Below, piece by piece: positions 1 to 12,379 of a DNA stretch of 64,000 bases. Position 1 is the first letter of the stretch. Each line of letters begins with the position of its first letter. Below the pieces are notes generated by a model, which was not told the origin of the DNA, made no database searches, and was given only the letters and a program-made list of their open reading frames with translations. The stretch is from Adiantum capillus-veneris (taxonomy: Eukaryota > Streptophyta > Polypodiopsida > Polypodiales > Pteridaceae), in assembly GCA_014529385.2 (NCBI GenBank), contig CM043955.1, forward strand, positions 152,382,140-152,446,139. Reading direction: 5' to 3'. The position numbers and the translations under genes were made by a program.

Positions 1-317
1 ACCAAACAAGTGTGAGGAAAGGGGGAGACCAAAGGACATACACTTCTAACATTGTCTACAAGGAAGTGTTGCAATTGACTCATTATGAAATGAAATTCAA
101 GTTTAAAGACTTATTCAGCCTTGCAAGATTTGAATTATGCAGTAGCTTTGTAGATATAATATATAAGTTCACCCATCTCATTTATAAGCTTTGTAAACCT
201 ACATTTTTGGTCTACCAATTTGCTCATGAATTTCAGAGAGGTGTCTTCTTTGGGTATTACATTTTGAGGCCTTATATAGTGATATGATAGGGGATCTCCA
301 TAATTGTTCTATGTACT

Positions 318-320
<3 letters not shown>

Positions 321-364
<44 letters not shown>
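321..364. repeat. (TC)n microsatellite
   Basis: Uninterrupted TC dinucleotide run of about 44 bp in a non-coding region. Confidence 0.95.
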
Positions 365-366
<2 letters not shown>

Positions 367-487
367 AAAATACATAGCACCAATCTTTGACCTTCATTTA
401 CTTTTTTTTATGAATGAAGATGGATCCTAATGCCTCCTTGGCCTGTACGCTACAAAGGGGACCTCGGCACATCCAAGGTAAAAGATG

Positions 488-490
<3 letters not shown>

Positions 491-540
<50 letters not shown>
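491..540. repeat. (CT)n microsatellite
   Basis: Uninterrupted CT dinucleotide run of about 50 bp. It produces a spurious Leu-Ser repeat frame. Confidence 0.95.
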
Positions 541-544
<4 letters not shown>

Positions 545-1430
545 AATTTGAAACTCACAATCACCAATTATATTCTAGATCCACTACTATGGAAGGTCCC
601 TATCAGTGCCATGGAGGTTATTCATCTGCTCGAGGTTTTTGATGTAGTAAGGTAACAATGTTGATGTTGTAAAGTAATCAGATTTTATTATGTCTCTATT
701 TTTTTTATACTAATAGAGTCTTCATTAGATATAGATTAAAAAATTATCCACAGTTCTTGCTGGTGGGATTTTTTGAGGCCTCGTATGATCCAAGTTTGCT
801 CTGCTACGTCCAAGTTGCTATCCAAAGAGGATTCAGAGCACGTATCACCATTGCAGAGCTCGGAAGAACCCTCCCAATGAATGCTATGTTTTCTCAAAGT
901 CTAACCCATGGTAGTTGGTCCCTACGCATTTTTGTTATGGGGTCTATTCCCCCAATGATTGGTCAATGTGTCTTACATCGTGGATCATGGGTGGTTAGAT
1001 ACCGTGTAGAGCATGTTGTAGGTTGCGCTTTAGGATGTAGAAAGCTTGAATCTCTATGTACTATACATAGATATTATTTTGGACATTTTGACTGTGTATT
1101 TAGAGACCAGTAACAATATCTTGCCATGCAGACTTTTTAAGGATGCTATAAATAATTTGGTATAGCAACAGATTGGAATATGTCAGTGCATACTTAGTGT
1201 TTTAATCACATTGTGATAACATTAAGTTTTGCACTTGAAACATAATGTTGCAATTATATAGCTCTGCAATTTAAACGCAAGAAGTGGTCTTTGTAATGCT
1301 ATATTTTTGGACATAAGTCATTGCATAAAGGGTTGAACAGAATCTTTTCAAATGTTCATTTCCAAATTACATGAAAGTTCTTTTACATGGGTCATACCAC
1401 CACCGTGGGTGCACTAGAGAAAGAGAGAAG

Positions 1431-1433
<3 letters not shown>

Positions 1434-1474
<41 letters not shown>
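1434..1474. repeat. (GA)n microsatellite
   Basis: Uninterrupted GA run of about 40 bp. Confidence 0.95.
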
Positions 1475-1476
<2 letters not shown>

Positions 1477-1632
1477 ACACTTTATACTCAATATTATATT
1501 GATCTCACACGTGTATCATCTTGACAAATGCATTCTGAAATTGCCAAGATTTGTAGGCTTTTTCACCATCAACTTTATAAGAAAGAGGGATTAAAAGTTA
1601 TTGAGATGGGACTACACTAAACCAATGGCAAG

Positions 1633-1636
<4 letters not shown>

Positions 1637-1670
<34 letters not shown>
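1637..1670. repeat. (GA)n microsatellite
   Basis: GA run of about 34 bp, about 160 bp downstream of the previous one. Confidence 0.95.
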
Positions 1671-1672
<2 letters not shown>

Positions 1673-4600
1673 TTTTTTTCATTTTCTTTTATGACAATTT
1701 TCAAGAGTGAGGGGTTTAAGAGCAAGAGGGGCAGCACCGTTTTACTAGTATGTTTAATAAACCATCCATTAGGATGCTTACAAACCGTGTTCAACGGACC
1801 ATGTCATGTGCACATGCACTATGAGAGGCTCACTTTTGGAGCTACAAGGAAAGTCAACTAAAAGGTGACGACTCAAAGACTTGAGTTGTGACATTGAACT
1901 TGTAGGCAGCGCATAGAATTTTGCAAATTAGGTACATTTTAGAGGTTATATCCTTACACTTTCATCCTTTGTGCATGTAATTGTCAAATTCAAATTATTT
2001 TGCGTAAAGATGATTACTAAAAGCCATGAAAACATGACACAACTCAAAGAATCACTTTTGGACAAAAAATTTAAAGTAAGATAATATCATGATCATTATT
2101 GAAGCCTCGATTTTCACATGAAATTGGATTTTGGCTTTGTACATGGGTTCAAGGCATTATAAATAGATAGAATTTGGCTTTTGAGCTCATGCCAGATTAA
2201 ACTCATTTTTTTAATAGAAGACTTTTGAGAATGACAAATTATGAAAGGGAGTGCTCTGGTAGTCCAAACTCTTTCAAACTTGATGTGTGGGCTTGTGATG
2301 ACGTGCTAAAGCTATAGGTGAAGTTGGATCCATTCTGGTACATAAGACAAGAAGAGCAATTATTATTTCCTAACACGTTTTGCAACTTTTTTACAAGTTT
2401 GACTTTACATATTTTTGGACCATGATGTAATGAATCTTTGAATGTCGTTTTGGTAAATTTTGGAAATTTCAAGTATCCTTTAGGTTGAATTTTGACATTT
2501 TGAAGCCTTGGTGCATTTTTTGATAGAGAAACCAAGTGGAAATGGATTTTTGCACCTTTTCTTAGCATATGGGGTCAATTCCACATGTACAAGAAAAGGT
2601 GTGGTAGGGTTTTGAGAAAAGGCAGTTTTTTTGGACAAATAGATACTAATCACGATTATTATTTAAGCTTGAAAATATTCATAAAAACTGACTTTCAAGT
2701 TACAAACATGTTCACTAGGTATTGTACATAACCTTTAGTCCTTTTTAGCTTGGATTGGTGACTTGAGATGGATCTCCCCATGTTGCTCTTTGATTTTGGT
2801 AGTTTTGTCCTTGACTCTTGATGGTGGTGAGATTTTCCACTTAGAGTGCATGGGATATTTGGTATAGATTTGCTATGTCAAATTTGGATCACTTTGGAGT
2901 CAATTTGTGGTTGTAGGTATATGCGTTGAACACCTCCAAACCGTTTTGTAATACCATAGGCATCACTTGATGTTTCCTCAAGATCCAAACAAAGTACATT
3001 GTCTAATCTATGTACAAGCTCCCCTGAAGTGAGAGTCCATTCTCGATACTTTGTAAAAATTGAGATTATTATCTATAGACCCCTTGAACAATGGTCAATT
3101 GGTCATAAGAGCTTATGGGAGTGTTCTATGACCTAGGGTTTTTTTGAGCTACCCACTTGACAAAGCCGTAAATAAGTTCATTAGTAGGTTAAGAGCTTAC
3201 CCCTCATGTCTTGTACAAAACTATGCACTCTAGAGTCCACTAGCAACTCGTAAATGTGTGTAGAAAAGAGTCTTGAGGGCTCTCTCCAAAGGTGACAAGT
3301 GAAATGGATACTATTTTTGGCCTATCGAGTATCTACGTATTTGAAATCTATAGCTCAATTTCTCTTATACCTCTCAATTAATCCCAATACATCACAAATC
3401 ATATTTTTCTTTTAAAAATTCCTTCATTTGGACTCCATTTACCGAGTTTCTAGAAATTTTGGTAGACTAGACATCGAGGGCCTAATTTGAGCTTTTTGTC
3501 CACCTCATCCAAATTGAACAAGATTTGACATAATACTCCATGATTCATATCTTTTTTATCACCATCATACCTTTCGTTTCACAATTTGAGTATGTTTGCT
3601 ATTTATTTATAATTTTTGAACTTTTTATTAAAAATTAGAAGGAAATTACAAATTCAAACTTAAAATTAAAAATCAAAGCCAATTATTAACAAAACACACT
3701 TAATTATCATACTTGCCATATTGTGGATTTCTTCATTTTGGTTGCTTCGTTGGTCAAGCACGCACAAAATAAGAAAAAAGTATAAACTTTTTGACTTTTT
3801 TATGATATGCATACTATGTTCACATACCTGGCGGGTTTATTATATTACATGTTTCACAATCTCTATTTTTAGAGAAGCATCTTAAGCTAACTTTATCAAA
3901 AAAATCGCACGTTAACATATAAATATTTGACTGGCAATTCAAACATTACCCTTTTGATAATAATTGTTACGTAGTTTGGTGCACATTTAGAATGCCTCTC
4001 CCCTCTTAATTGGGTTCCTTCAAGAAGGATATTGGGTGGTCCAAGTAGTGTCGTGCATGGGTTGAAAAATCTTATTAATGCATAGCCTGAATTGGCCTTA
4101 CCATGCTTATGATGTCAATGCATTTCAAAAGACAATGTGGTTCAAGACTCACGATCTTGAGTAGTGTTCTCAAGGGCCTTTGATGGCGAGGATTTTTTCT
4201 TTTCATATTTATTAAATAGAAGATTTCAACTTGTTGTCATGCATTTTTTGGATGAGCACAAAGTCATTAGATCATGCCAAAAAGCTTGCTAACTAGCCTC
4301 ATGTATATATGTGTACGTAGTGCGTCGAGTCTTGGGAGTGACCATGTAAAATTTAGGTACAAAGGTTTGGTTTTGTCGGGCTTGTGTACTAGTGTTTTGG
4401 GTTTTTCGAGTCCCTAAAACATGGTTTGTAATAAGTTATTTCAGCCATGATTTATAGTTTGTGAATCAGACTTGTACATCATGAGCAATGTGTGTCCGAA
4501 GTGGGTGGTCTCGACTTAAAAAGGGGTTGCAGATGCATACTACAAAGGAAACTAGGACAACTTGATGATTGAAAATTAGAAATGCTAAGATTTAAAATTT

Positions 4601-5799
4601 CTAAAGATAGTCGAAGTAATGGGCTCTGAGCCGTGCTTTACGGCATCGCAGTTGGTGGTCGGAGCGGGGCACTATGCTCCTGGGAAGTTGGTCCTGAGAA
4701 GGGGTCAAGCTGGAAAGTATTTGTGGGGGGAGGAAGGAGTTGGAGAAGTGCAAGAGGAATATGCCATGTGGCACTGGGGTTATCCCACATGGGAAGGGGG
4801 AAGGAGGAAATGGGGGGTATAAGGGAAGGATGGGGTGCCCATTAGGGGTGTATCAAACGAGAGAGGAGCTCTCTCAAGCCTTGGCTATGGGGGACTTGTG
4901 GGATTCAAGAGGGGAGAAGATGGCACCATTTTGGATTTCCACTGCCTGCCCAAGTGCCTGCCCATTCTTTTGGTCCCTTGGACACTAGCTCCCACCCCTT
5001 CCCTTGGCCCAAAAGTCACCGGTTGCCCATTTCTTACCTAAATGAAGCAAAAAATGGACCGATTAAGAGGAGCCTACAAGGAGAGTCTTGTCGGTTGAGA
5101 AGAGAGAAAAGATCTCTTGGAATAAAAGATAAAAATAGGCCCCATTTTATAGCTGCAATTCTCTGCAACACCTGCAAACTTTCCAGAGAGCTCATTTTTT
5201 AGCATGAGAGAGTACACCCCCAACTTCGAGTGGCCATATCTCTCTCATCTTTTATCTGTTTGTAGCCTATGGATGCTCTACGGACATCTACTTGAGACGA
5301 AATATGTCTTTATGTCCTTGGTTTGTATTAACTCCAAGTGTGCTTCATGCTAGAAGGGTTCTTCGTAAATGTTTACAGGTGCTTATCACGGGTGGTTTCG
5401 GTGGTACAATAGTTCTTCCTTCCGATGGTGTGACTCGTGCAAGGCTATAGAGAAATTTGTTTTCCTTGTTGTTTGCATGCTAGCATCATTTTGGTGCCCC
5501 CATGGAGGAGCAAGTGCTCATGTACTCCAATTCTTGTGAAATATGTATATTCTGCAGGCAAAGAATGTAAAGGGGATGTGGGTCCTTATGGACAACCGCC
5601 TATGTATGTGCAAATTGTGGACAACACTTGAGGCGGTCATGTAATTGGATTGTAGCCTCTTTGGAGGGTTGTGAGGTTTTGTGAAGCCAAGCACTAGGGT
5701 CCGGGTTACCCAGTGTGAGGTGGATTAGGTACTGGAGCGATCCATTGACATCCCTTGAACTTAGGACGTCACATGTAAGTGTTTTTGTGGCAATCGAGC

Positions 5800-7240
5800 A
5801 TGGCGGATGAGTTTCCACAGTTTCATGGATTGCCTAATGAGAATGCACGGCGCACGAGTTTCCACAATTTCATGGATTGCCTAATGAGAATGCACGGTTT
5901 ATTGAGAAATTGGAAGCTAATTACTTATTGCAAAATATACTACATCAAGCTATATTATTGCAGTTGTTGCAATATAGTTTATAGGATGAGGCAAAAGTTT
6001 GGTTACAAAATTATGAAGAGGTAGTACAGACACAAACTCCACGGGCGGTTTTGGACTACAATCATGTGAAGTAGGATTTTCTAGCACAATACATGAGCAT
6101 TGAAGTACCTGATGAAGTTTGGAATGAAAATTTTGGGGTACACTCAAAAGGCTAATCAAAGTGTTGATGGTTTTGTCATGCAGTTTACCCATTTATGGGA
6201 TACATGGCCCCAAGATTTAGGAAATGGAATCCCTTTCGGCATGTTAAAGAAGGATCATTTTGTGGAAAACTTAAAGGAAAGTCTGAAGTTCAAAGTTGAG
6301 CTGAAAAGTCCCGCTACTTTCGAGGAAGCAGTCATCATCGCCAGGGAGAAAGAATGGAAATCTCAAAGACTCAATGAGTATGGGAAAGTGGTCCATGTGC
6401 AAGGTAATGGTGGCCAAAATGAGTAAAATCAAGTAGAGGTTGAATCCCAACCTGCTCAAAGGGTTGCAAACACTGAAGAGTTACAACAAAATATGCAAGA
6501 CATGATGACCATGATGCAGGAATTGCCGCTCAGTGTTCTTGGAGATGGTCGTGGTCGTGGTAGAGGAATGGCCCAGCCATATGAAGCTCAGCCTAATGCT
6601 AATGTGGGTCATGGACAAGGTGTCTTTGAGCCACAAAGGAGGTTCATCCCTACCTATTATAATCGTGGTGAACTTGTTCATATCATCACTCATTGTCCAA
6701 GGCCAACAAGGATGGGAGGTGATATGTTTCCACTTCCTCAGAAGATTCCTAACAGGGATAATGATTATGTAGTGGATATACGAGGAGATCAAGGTATTGA
6801 AAAGGAAAATCAGGTCTCAACCTCTAGTAGTCATGTGGGTATTGTGGGGGTTGAAAAGAAAGAAGCAAATATGATGCCCGGAGGCAAAAGAGAGAGGGAA
6901 GGCTATGCTGCTCCAGGTCCCAGTAAGAAGAAGGGGAAAGAGAAAGAGGGTGAAGATGCACAAGTTAAGAGGAAGAGAAGACCTTGTAGACGGTTTGAAG
7001 TAGTAGATCTACCTTTGGGAGAAGGCCAAACAGTTTACAGTTTAAAGAAATACCTAAATTGGAGGAAAGTAGATTGTACTTTTGGACAATTGATGAATAT
7101 GGTGCCCAAACTTAAGATACAGTGGAAGTCATTATTTAGTGAATCCATAGAGAGAGATGAAGCATGGACAAGTCAAAGCGTTGGCTGTGGGAGAGTTACC
7201 CAACATTTTTTCTGTGGTGAACGCTTGGCATAGTGGGCAT
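5800..7240 (+). pseudogene. gag: Tat-1 gag remnant
   Basis: This is the structural (capsid) polyprotein of a gypsy element. It starts at an ATG reading MADEFPQFHG, matching the MASLAFPTFKG start of gag in the intact relative. The frame is disturbed at once by a 47 bp tandem duplication. The capsid core resumes with the FLKKD-like block (LKKDHF near 6250) and the conserved EEAVIIAREKEWK region near 6330, then a stop at about 6424. A Gly/Arg-rich and Lys-rich stretch follows (6493-7230) and leads into the protease. No intact CCHC knuckle is visible, only a CPRP trace. Several stops make it non-functional. Confidence 0.75.
5809..5902 (+). repeat. 47 bp tandem duplication in gag
   Basis: A block starting GAGTTTCCACA at 5809 recurs at 5856 with about one mismatch. 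The unit of 47 is not a multiple of 3, so it shifts the gag frame. Confidence 0.85.
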
Positions 7241-7470
7241 GGGAGAGGCCTACATTGATGGAGGTGCTCAAATTTGTGTGATCACATAGTCATGTGTTAA
7301 GATATTGGGTCTCATTACATGCAGAAGCTCTAGGTTTAGGATTCAACTAGAAAACCATGCCAAAGAGAAGTGTTTAGGGTTGATTAAGAAAATCACTTTC
7401 TTAAAGCCAGGGGAGTCCTCTCCACCCTGTCACCCTCTTACAGTATGTGGGATTTATGGCTAAATTGATG
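7230..7470 (+). pseudogene. Tat-1 protease remnant, 5' half
   Basis: Retropepsin fragment. In alternating frames it keeps YIDGGAQICV-like residues (around 7252-7280) and the KCLGLI stretch corresponding to KCVGVV of the intact element. It is broken at 7467-7470 by insert A, exactly where the relative reads PWLMAM. The unusual DGGA active-site motif (Gly in place of Ser/Thr) is shared with the intact element, so it is a family trait and not decay. Confidence 0.7.
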
Positions 7471-9577
7471 ACAACACCCAGAGACAAGCTATCAAGAACT
7501 TTAAAAAAAAAAACACCAAGACACTTACACATCATTGTTGTCCATTACTTTACGTTGGAAGAGAGACAAAGTATCCAAGCTTACTCCAAATCCATCCTCC
7601 TTGATTCAGCAAATGTTGGGCTTACACTAGTAGGAGAAATGATAGATTTCCTACTCTCAATTGAATGATCACTCTCTCTTACAATGGCATAGAGTTCTCT
7701 TGCTAATCACCCCTAATACAACACATGCGTATGCATAAGACAATGATCTTCCACTCAAAAGCTCCTTCTAGAGAGGTTGAGCTTGGATTCTCAAGCTATA
7801 GCATAGTGCTCTTGCTTATGGCTCCTCCCTTTGTGCTAGCTACACCCTCCTTTTATAGCAATTTTGAAGGCTAGGGTTACTCCTCTAAGCATGGTTGGGT
7901 TAGATTTTCAGCACTTATCTAATTTCTTTTGCTTGTAATTATCAAGAAGTTGGTGTGGATAGATGAAGAAGAGAGAGAGGAGAGAAGTGGAGGTGATAGG
8001 ACTTTTCATAGTAGGTTAGTGTTAGTAAATTAGTAGAGTTAGTATTTTTATTGATTTACAAATGGAATTGGATATTTACAATGGGAGTATCCATGTAGGA
8101 TACAAATAAGGAAGAAAAAACTCTTAATAGATAGGAAAACATGGATTTCTTACAATGTTGATGCTCCAAGTGTCTTGAGTAGAGTCAATTTTGACACTTG
8201 TTGACGGTCCACTAGCTTTGACGGTACGTTTTTTCTCCACTCTTGACCTTCCTTGAGAGCCAAGGTAAGTGAACATGAGTAATCAATCACCATAATGCTA
8301 TCTTTCAAGAGAAGAGGCTGAATTTTGTGGTTTTTTTTATAGATATGGGTAATATGGATGAGGAAAAATGAGACTAGGTGGTCAATTTTGGAATGGAAGT
8401 CTATGTAGGAGACATGAGTTCACCATGGTTTCTCTTATTCTTCAAGGTTGAGAAGAAGGTGAGTAGGGTGCAGAGAGGTAGGGATGATGAGTGGAGAAGT
8501 GTGTGTGAAAGAGGAAAATGATAAAGTGGAAGAGGGAGTGTGGTTGCATAGCATGGGCAAACTGGGGTCCACCAATAAAATCATAGCTCACAGTTCGTAG
8601 CTCAAAAAAATATGAAAAAATTTGAGGTGAAAGTTTAGCCCACGAGCTACAACTTTTGTTTGTATCACCTTTTCAAATTCGGGGAGCATGTGATCTTTAA
8701 AAATTCAGAAAAACCAACTATTTTTTTCCACTGCACAAAGTCCTTGTGAGGTCCTTCTTTGGATGATTCTTTTGAATACCTCCAAGAGTGAGCCCCCCAT
8801 AGTGCATGCATCCATGCCACATACCCTTGACCTTATTTGGTAGGTCTATAATTGAAGATATTGTTGAGATCATGATATAAGTGAATAGTAAAACTAAGAA
8901 AATCAAATATTGAGGGGTCTAAAAAAATATGTACATGTCAAATATAAATAATATAGGTGGAAAAAATATGAAGGGGTCAAAATAAATCTCTCTCATTATA
9001 AGTCTATCATAAAAAGATGAATATTTTTGGTGGTCTAATTTATGAGAGTAATAGAGAAAAGATGTAGGAAGAAAAAAATCACAATAGTGAAAAAATATAC
9101 ACATAAATAGAACTAGTTTTTTTTTATTTTTGTTGGGATGGAGTTACACCAAAAATAAGAGAAGCTTGCATGAAATTATTTTTATATGGGATAAAGAGTA
9201 TGCAAAATGGTAAGAAAAAATATGGTAATAGTGAGTCAATGTACATAGCATAAATAACACACCATAGGTAGAAATATTTAAATAAATACCAAGATAATTA
9301 TGAAAAATCCTTTTATTTAGGCCTTATATACAATGAAATATTTACACACAAATGGGCCATAATATACTTATAATTTTAATTTTATTTTTTATTTTTTTTG
9401 GCTCAACTAGCCCAGTGACTAGCTAATTGAGGGTTTTTAAGAAGATATGGGAAAAGTCCCCTAACTCACACACACCTATATACAGTGAAAGGGTGAAGGT
9501 TACCACAGTGTTTGAGTGATTTGATAGGGTGAGGTAACTTGCTATGGAAATTACAGAGAGCCGAAAAACGGCTATCA
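7469..9577 (-). repeat. 3' LTR of insert A
   Basis: On the minus strand this 2109 bp segment starts TGATAGCCG, directly after a polypurine tract, and ends GTTGTCA. The start resembles TGATGGGGGC of the Tat-2 LTR. AT-rich, with no gene inside. A second LTR copy is not in the window, so the inner boundary rests on the PPT and the TG/CA ends only. Confidence 0.65.
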
Positions 9578-9590
9578 TTAGCCCTCCCCC
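9578..9590 (-). other. Polypurine tract of insert A
   Basis: The minus strand reads GGGGGAGGGCTAA immediately before the LTR. Tat-2 has the same GGGGAGGGCTAA before its 3' LTR, which supports a shared lineage. It would prime plus-strand DNA synthesis. Confidence 0.75.
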
Positions 9591-9746
9591 AGGATGATGG
9601 TATATTCATGTACCATCATAGAGCATCTTTTCCAAAGAGAGTGCTTCAGAGTCGTTGACGAGATCTTCATTGTTTGGCCCCTCAAAATTTTGGCTGGAGT
9701 TACACTCATGCTTCATGTAACAATACTTACATGAGACAGCTGCCCT

Positions 9747-9950
9747 TTAACAGATCTTTGGTAGATCCTTTGGTAGAAGGCGACTCAAATAAGTCTTCAA
9801 GCGATACCCGTTTACCTTCCTGGAGTGCTCTTTCCCATTCAAGTCCATAAGTTGATAGTAACTTGAATTGAAAGCCTTCTTGACTATGTATGGCCCCTGC
9901 CATCTACTTTCAAACTTGGCATCAAAACGATTATCATGACCTTGGTTGAG
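9747..9950 (-). pseudogene. Tat-like integrase C-terminus
   Basis: The last part of a gypsy integrase (DNA-binding C-terminal domain). It reads DNRFDAK, then RWQGPYIV, SYYQLMDLNGKEH, KVNGYRLKTYL, collinear with the pol C-terminus at 54030-54220 (DNRFDTR, RWECPFIV, SYQLMEADGK, RVNGWRLKPYF). It ends with a stop at 9747, about 170 bp before the polypurine tract. Everything upstream (catalytic core, RT) is missing. The open frame extending to 10178 on this strand is a chance antisense read of Tat-1. Confidence 0.8.
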
Positions 9951-9951
9951 A

Positions 9952-10292
9952 GATGTTGGTGTTGTGCAAGATTGGGGCAAGGGCACAATTTGTGTGTATG
10001 GCAAGAAGGGTGAAAAGAGCGTGTTTGATAAGACTGCCAAGCAACCTTTGGCACTAGAAGATATGAGTGAAAATGATGAATCCAAAGTTACCAGTGAAGA
10101 CAGCTCTGAAGATTCAAAAAGTAGCACTACTTCTAGTTCAAGTGATGAGGGTGAAGTGTCATTCTTTCTATTGGACAAGGAGAAGTGAGAAATTGGTGAA
10201 GCATTTCAAGTGTTAGGGGATATAAATGCTTTAAGCCGTTTAAACAACTTGAGGAGTTGATGCAACTTGAACAAGAATTGCTGGTGATAGCC
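9952..10292 (+). pseudogene. Tat-1 protease-RT linker remnant
   Basis: Reads VVQDWGKGT followed by GKKGEK and an acidic Ser/Asp/Glu-rich tract, matching the QDWGTG, GKKGET and acidic Ser-rich segment of Tat-2 pol (residues about 206-268). It ends at ATAGCC (10287-10292), where insert B begins. Confidence 0.8.
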
Positions 10293-11365
10293 TTGCTCTC
10301 CTCATTGAGAAGATTAACGAGCTCTTCATATCGAGAGGGGGTGGCAGCCAACCTCGATAACCCAGAGCCCAACTGGCCCGATAGAGTGTAAGGCAAGCTG
10401 GCCAAGGTAGTACTCGGTAATAAGGGTGGCAGCCCGTAACGTGTCTACGGGGGGGCTTTCTCTGCCTGCAGATAGAGCCCCCCCACCTGTTCCTTTATAC
10501 CTTCCCTTACCTTAATGCTAGATACAACCCACTGAACCATCTGGTCCTCCGTCCATACCTCCTTTCTTCTATAGGCCTCTTTAAGCTCTGGATACTGGCC
10601 CAAGAATTCGAGGGTCTTCTCCACTTCCGGGGAGGTTAGATTAGGTAGAGGCTCTCCCTCCCTGGCTTCCACGGCCTGTCCTTCCTCCAGGACTGGTCCT
10701 AGGTTGGAGGGTAGGGTACCTTCCGCTTTGGTCTCCTCTTCCTCTCCGTCCATGTGTTCCCCGCTGGATAAAGTATCAGCACTATCGACACTATCGACAT
10801 TGCCCACGCCTTCAACGTGGTCAACTGTCTTGCAACCTCCCCGTTCCCATCCTTCCTTGTCCTCCTTAAACCCCGGCCAAGGATCAGTCTTCATCAGGTA
10901 CCGCATTGAACCTGTTATTTTGTTCTTCCTTATGGGTTCCCCATGACCCAGCCTTAGCCCTTGCACTACTCTCCCTATAGATCTCCTCCTAATAACAACG
11001 TCGCGATATCCTTGCGACCTTATAACGTCGTCTAGCGCATCCCCAAATTGGTTAAATGGGATAGGTTCTATCCCATTTGCATCCACGTAGAGGATATAAT
11101 CTTCGTAGAGAGACCCGGGAATAGGCACCTTCTTTGCTCCTAGTGGTATTTCGGCCCTTGGGTCATATCTGACCTTTTTTGTCACCCACTCGATAAGCCC
11201 TGAGCAGTCCGCCCTGCCTCCTATTAACTCGTTAAGGGTTTCCACACTATGACCTATCCGGGTCTTGTCGGGCGGCATTCCCAAGGCCCAATTAACTAGC
11301 CCGCTGGCGTCCCCCTTGAGCCTTTCAATAAGAAAGGGATTGCGGCGCGTAACCGTTCTAGGCGT
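10293..11365 (-). pseudogene. Insert B helicase, C-terminal part
   Basis: Continues in the ATPase frame after the TAG: RRNPFLIERLKG, GLVNWALG (typical end of a D5-type helicase), then a domain with LYEDYILYVDANG and FNQFGDALDDVI that may be a winged-helix-type segment (inference). An acidic low-complexity linker (about 10850-10700) leads to TAG 10445-10447. The frame remains open past it to about 10300, ending in EELVNLLNEE at the insertion edge. Confidence 0.7.
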
Positions 11366-11820
11366 CTATATAAAGAGGAAGCGTCTCCTCCCCCCGCTAG
11401 ATCGGTCCACGTCAGGCCACCTCCAGTTGGCCGTAAAAAGGGAGTGGGCGCCGGCCTTAACCGACATAGAGGGCCTCCCTTTAGCCTCCACAGTTACCCT
11501 CTCGTTGGAGAGCAACTTTTTTAATATGCTGGCAGCCGCATTACTCGGTTGTCGAGTAACATCTGGGAAGAGCAGCAAGTTCTTACCTTCAACCAGTGTC
11601 AGCTCAAATCTATTTGCTATCCGGCTCATGTCCAGGCTCTCACACCTCTCCCCTAGTATGTGCTCCAATAGCGTTTTTAGGGTCGACTTTCCCGTGGCCT
11701 CGGGCCCCCAAAGAAAGAGACTAAACTGCTCGCGGGTATCCAATGTAAAGACTAGCCTCAGGAAGGCTCTCAACAAGTTTAACTTTAGGATGTCTCCATC
11801 CATCATGGTAAGGAGGAAGC
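11366..11820 (-). pseudogene. Insert B helicase, ATPase core
   Basis: Catalytic core of the SF3 helicase. Visible in order: LLRAFLRLVF helix, LFLWGPEATGKST (Walker A with Lys-Ser), KNLLLFPDVT (Walker B region), ILKKLLSNERVTVE, SLFTANWRWPDVD (motif C with sensor Asn), and GGRRRFLFI (arginine finger). All nucleotide-binding residues are still present. The frame ends at TAG 11366-11368, but the same frame continues beyond it with well-conserved sequence, so the stop is a single point lesion. Confidence 0.85.
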
Positions 11821-12025
11821 TTTTCTGGATGGGTCATTGGTGTACACATATCTAGCTCAATACCTGTATAGCTCGTGCAGACCCACAAGGGACTGGGCGG
11901 GTGTAACAGTGGCCCTGACTCGTGAGGAATAAGTACTCCGTTGAGAAAGGGGAGCCCTGAATCAACCTTCCTGGCCCGCCTAAGGAGCCGGCGCTCCTCT
12001 ACTGATTTAAGAAGATGTTGGGAGC

Positions 12026-12379
12026 TCATTCTCTTCCTTTGGGGTCATGTGAACGCAGCCCCCATTCCCTCATCTCCTCCTCTATCTTATTTAGTATCTC
12101 ATAATCCCATCCGGGCGGACTATCCCACCTTTGATTTTTATACTCATACCACTGCTCTTCCGGAAGCAGGTAGGCCGAGGTATCCTTAAACCGATCGGCC
12201 AGTAATGCCCCTATGTGGGCGTCCAGTTCGACATCCAACTCAGCCGTATCTCCTCCATATTCGCCTGCTTGCTCATCCGCTCGTTTTTCAAGGATTCTCA
12301 AGAGGTCAAGCTCCTTTTCCTTCTCAAAGGGGGGATCGCAAAGATAGCAAGCTTGAAAGATGAGGGTCTCCTTTTGCAT
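12026..12379 (-). pseudogene. Insert B helicase, N-terminal (D5_N-like) part
   Basis: The first readable piece begins at the insert edge; the ATG at 12394 lies in Tat-1 flank DNA and is accidental. It contains a CYLCDPP motif, a run of acidic residues, then EEQWYEYKNQRWD, which resembles the WY-x-W pattern of D5_N domains. It stops at TGA 12026-12028, overlapping an ATG at 12027-12029 that opens the next frame (SSQHLLKSVEERR..., 12029-11820, including the LPFLNGVL block typical just before the ATPase). I read this as one protein broken by a frameshift, not two coupled genes. Confidence 0.65.

Larger units (their letters stand above)
1..5799. other. Gene-free repeat-rich stretch
   Basis: I see no supportable gene here. 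The open frames are short, overlap in several frames or are made of microsatellite. The frame at 757-1113 has no ATG and no recognisable domain, and the cluster of overlapping frames at 4619-5202 lies in a slightly GC-richer patch without protein character. The stretch probably includes the decayed 5' LTR and leader of the Tat-1 element whose gag starts at 5800, but I could not find its LTR ends. Confidence 0.6.
7469..9951 (-). mobile_element. Insert A: 3' end of a Tat-like gypsy element
   Basis: Reading the minus strand: integrase C-terminus (9950-9747), a polypurine tract, then a TG...CA LTR down to 7469. The 5' part of the element is absent. Removing the segment at a GATG present on both edges (7467-7470 and 9952-9955) rejoins the Tat-1 protease to its QDWG block at the expected spacing. 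The element is 5'-truncated, so the shared GATG may be microhomology and not a classical target-site duplication. Confidence 0.75.

Noticed and set aside
757-1113. Open frame of 118 codons
   Set aside because: No ATG start, no domain, neighbouring DNA non-coding.
4619-5202. Cluster of five overlapping plus-strand frames
   Set aside because: Overlap in all three frames with no protein-like conservation or motif.
12026-12029. ATGA overlap suggesting two translationally coupled bacterial-type genes
   Set aside because: Both sides belong to one D5-like protein in its usual order, and the segment has another one-base frameshift nearby, so decay is the simpler reading.
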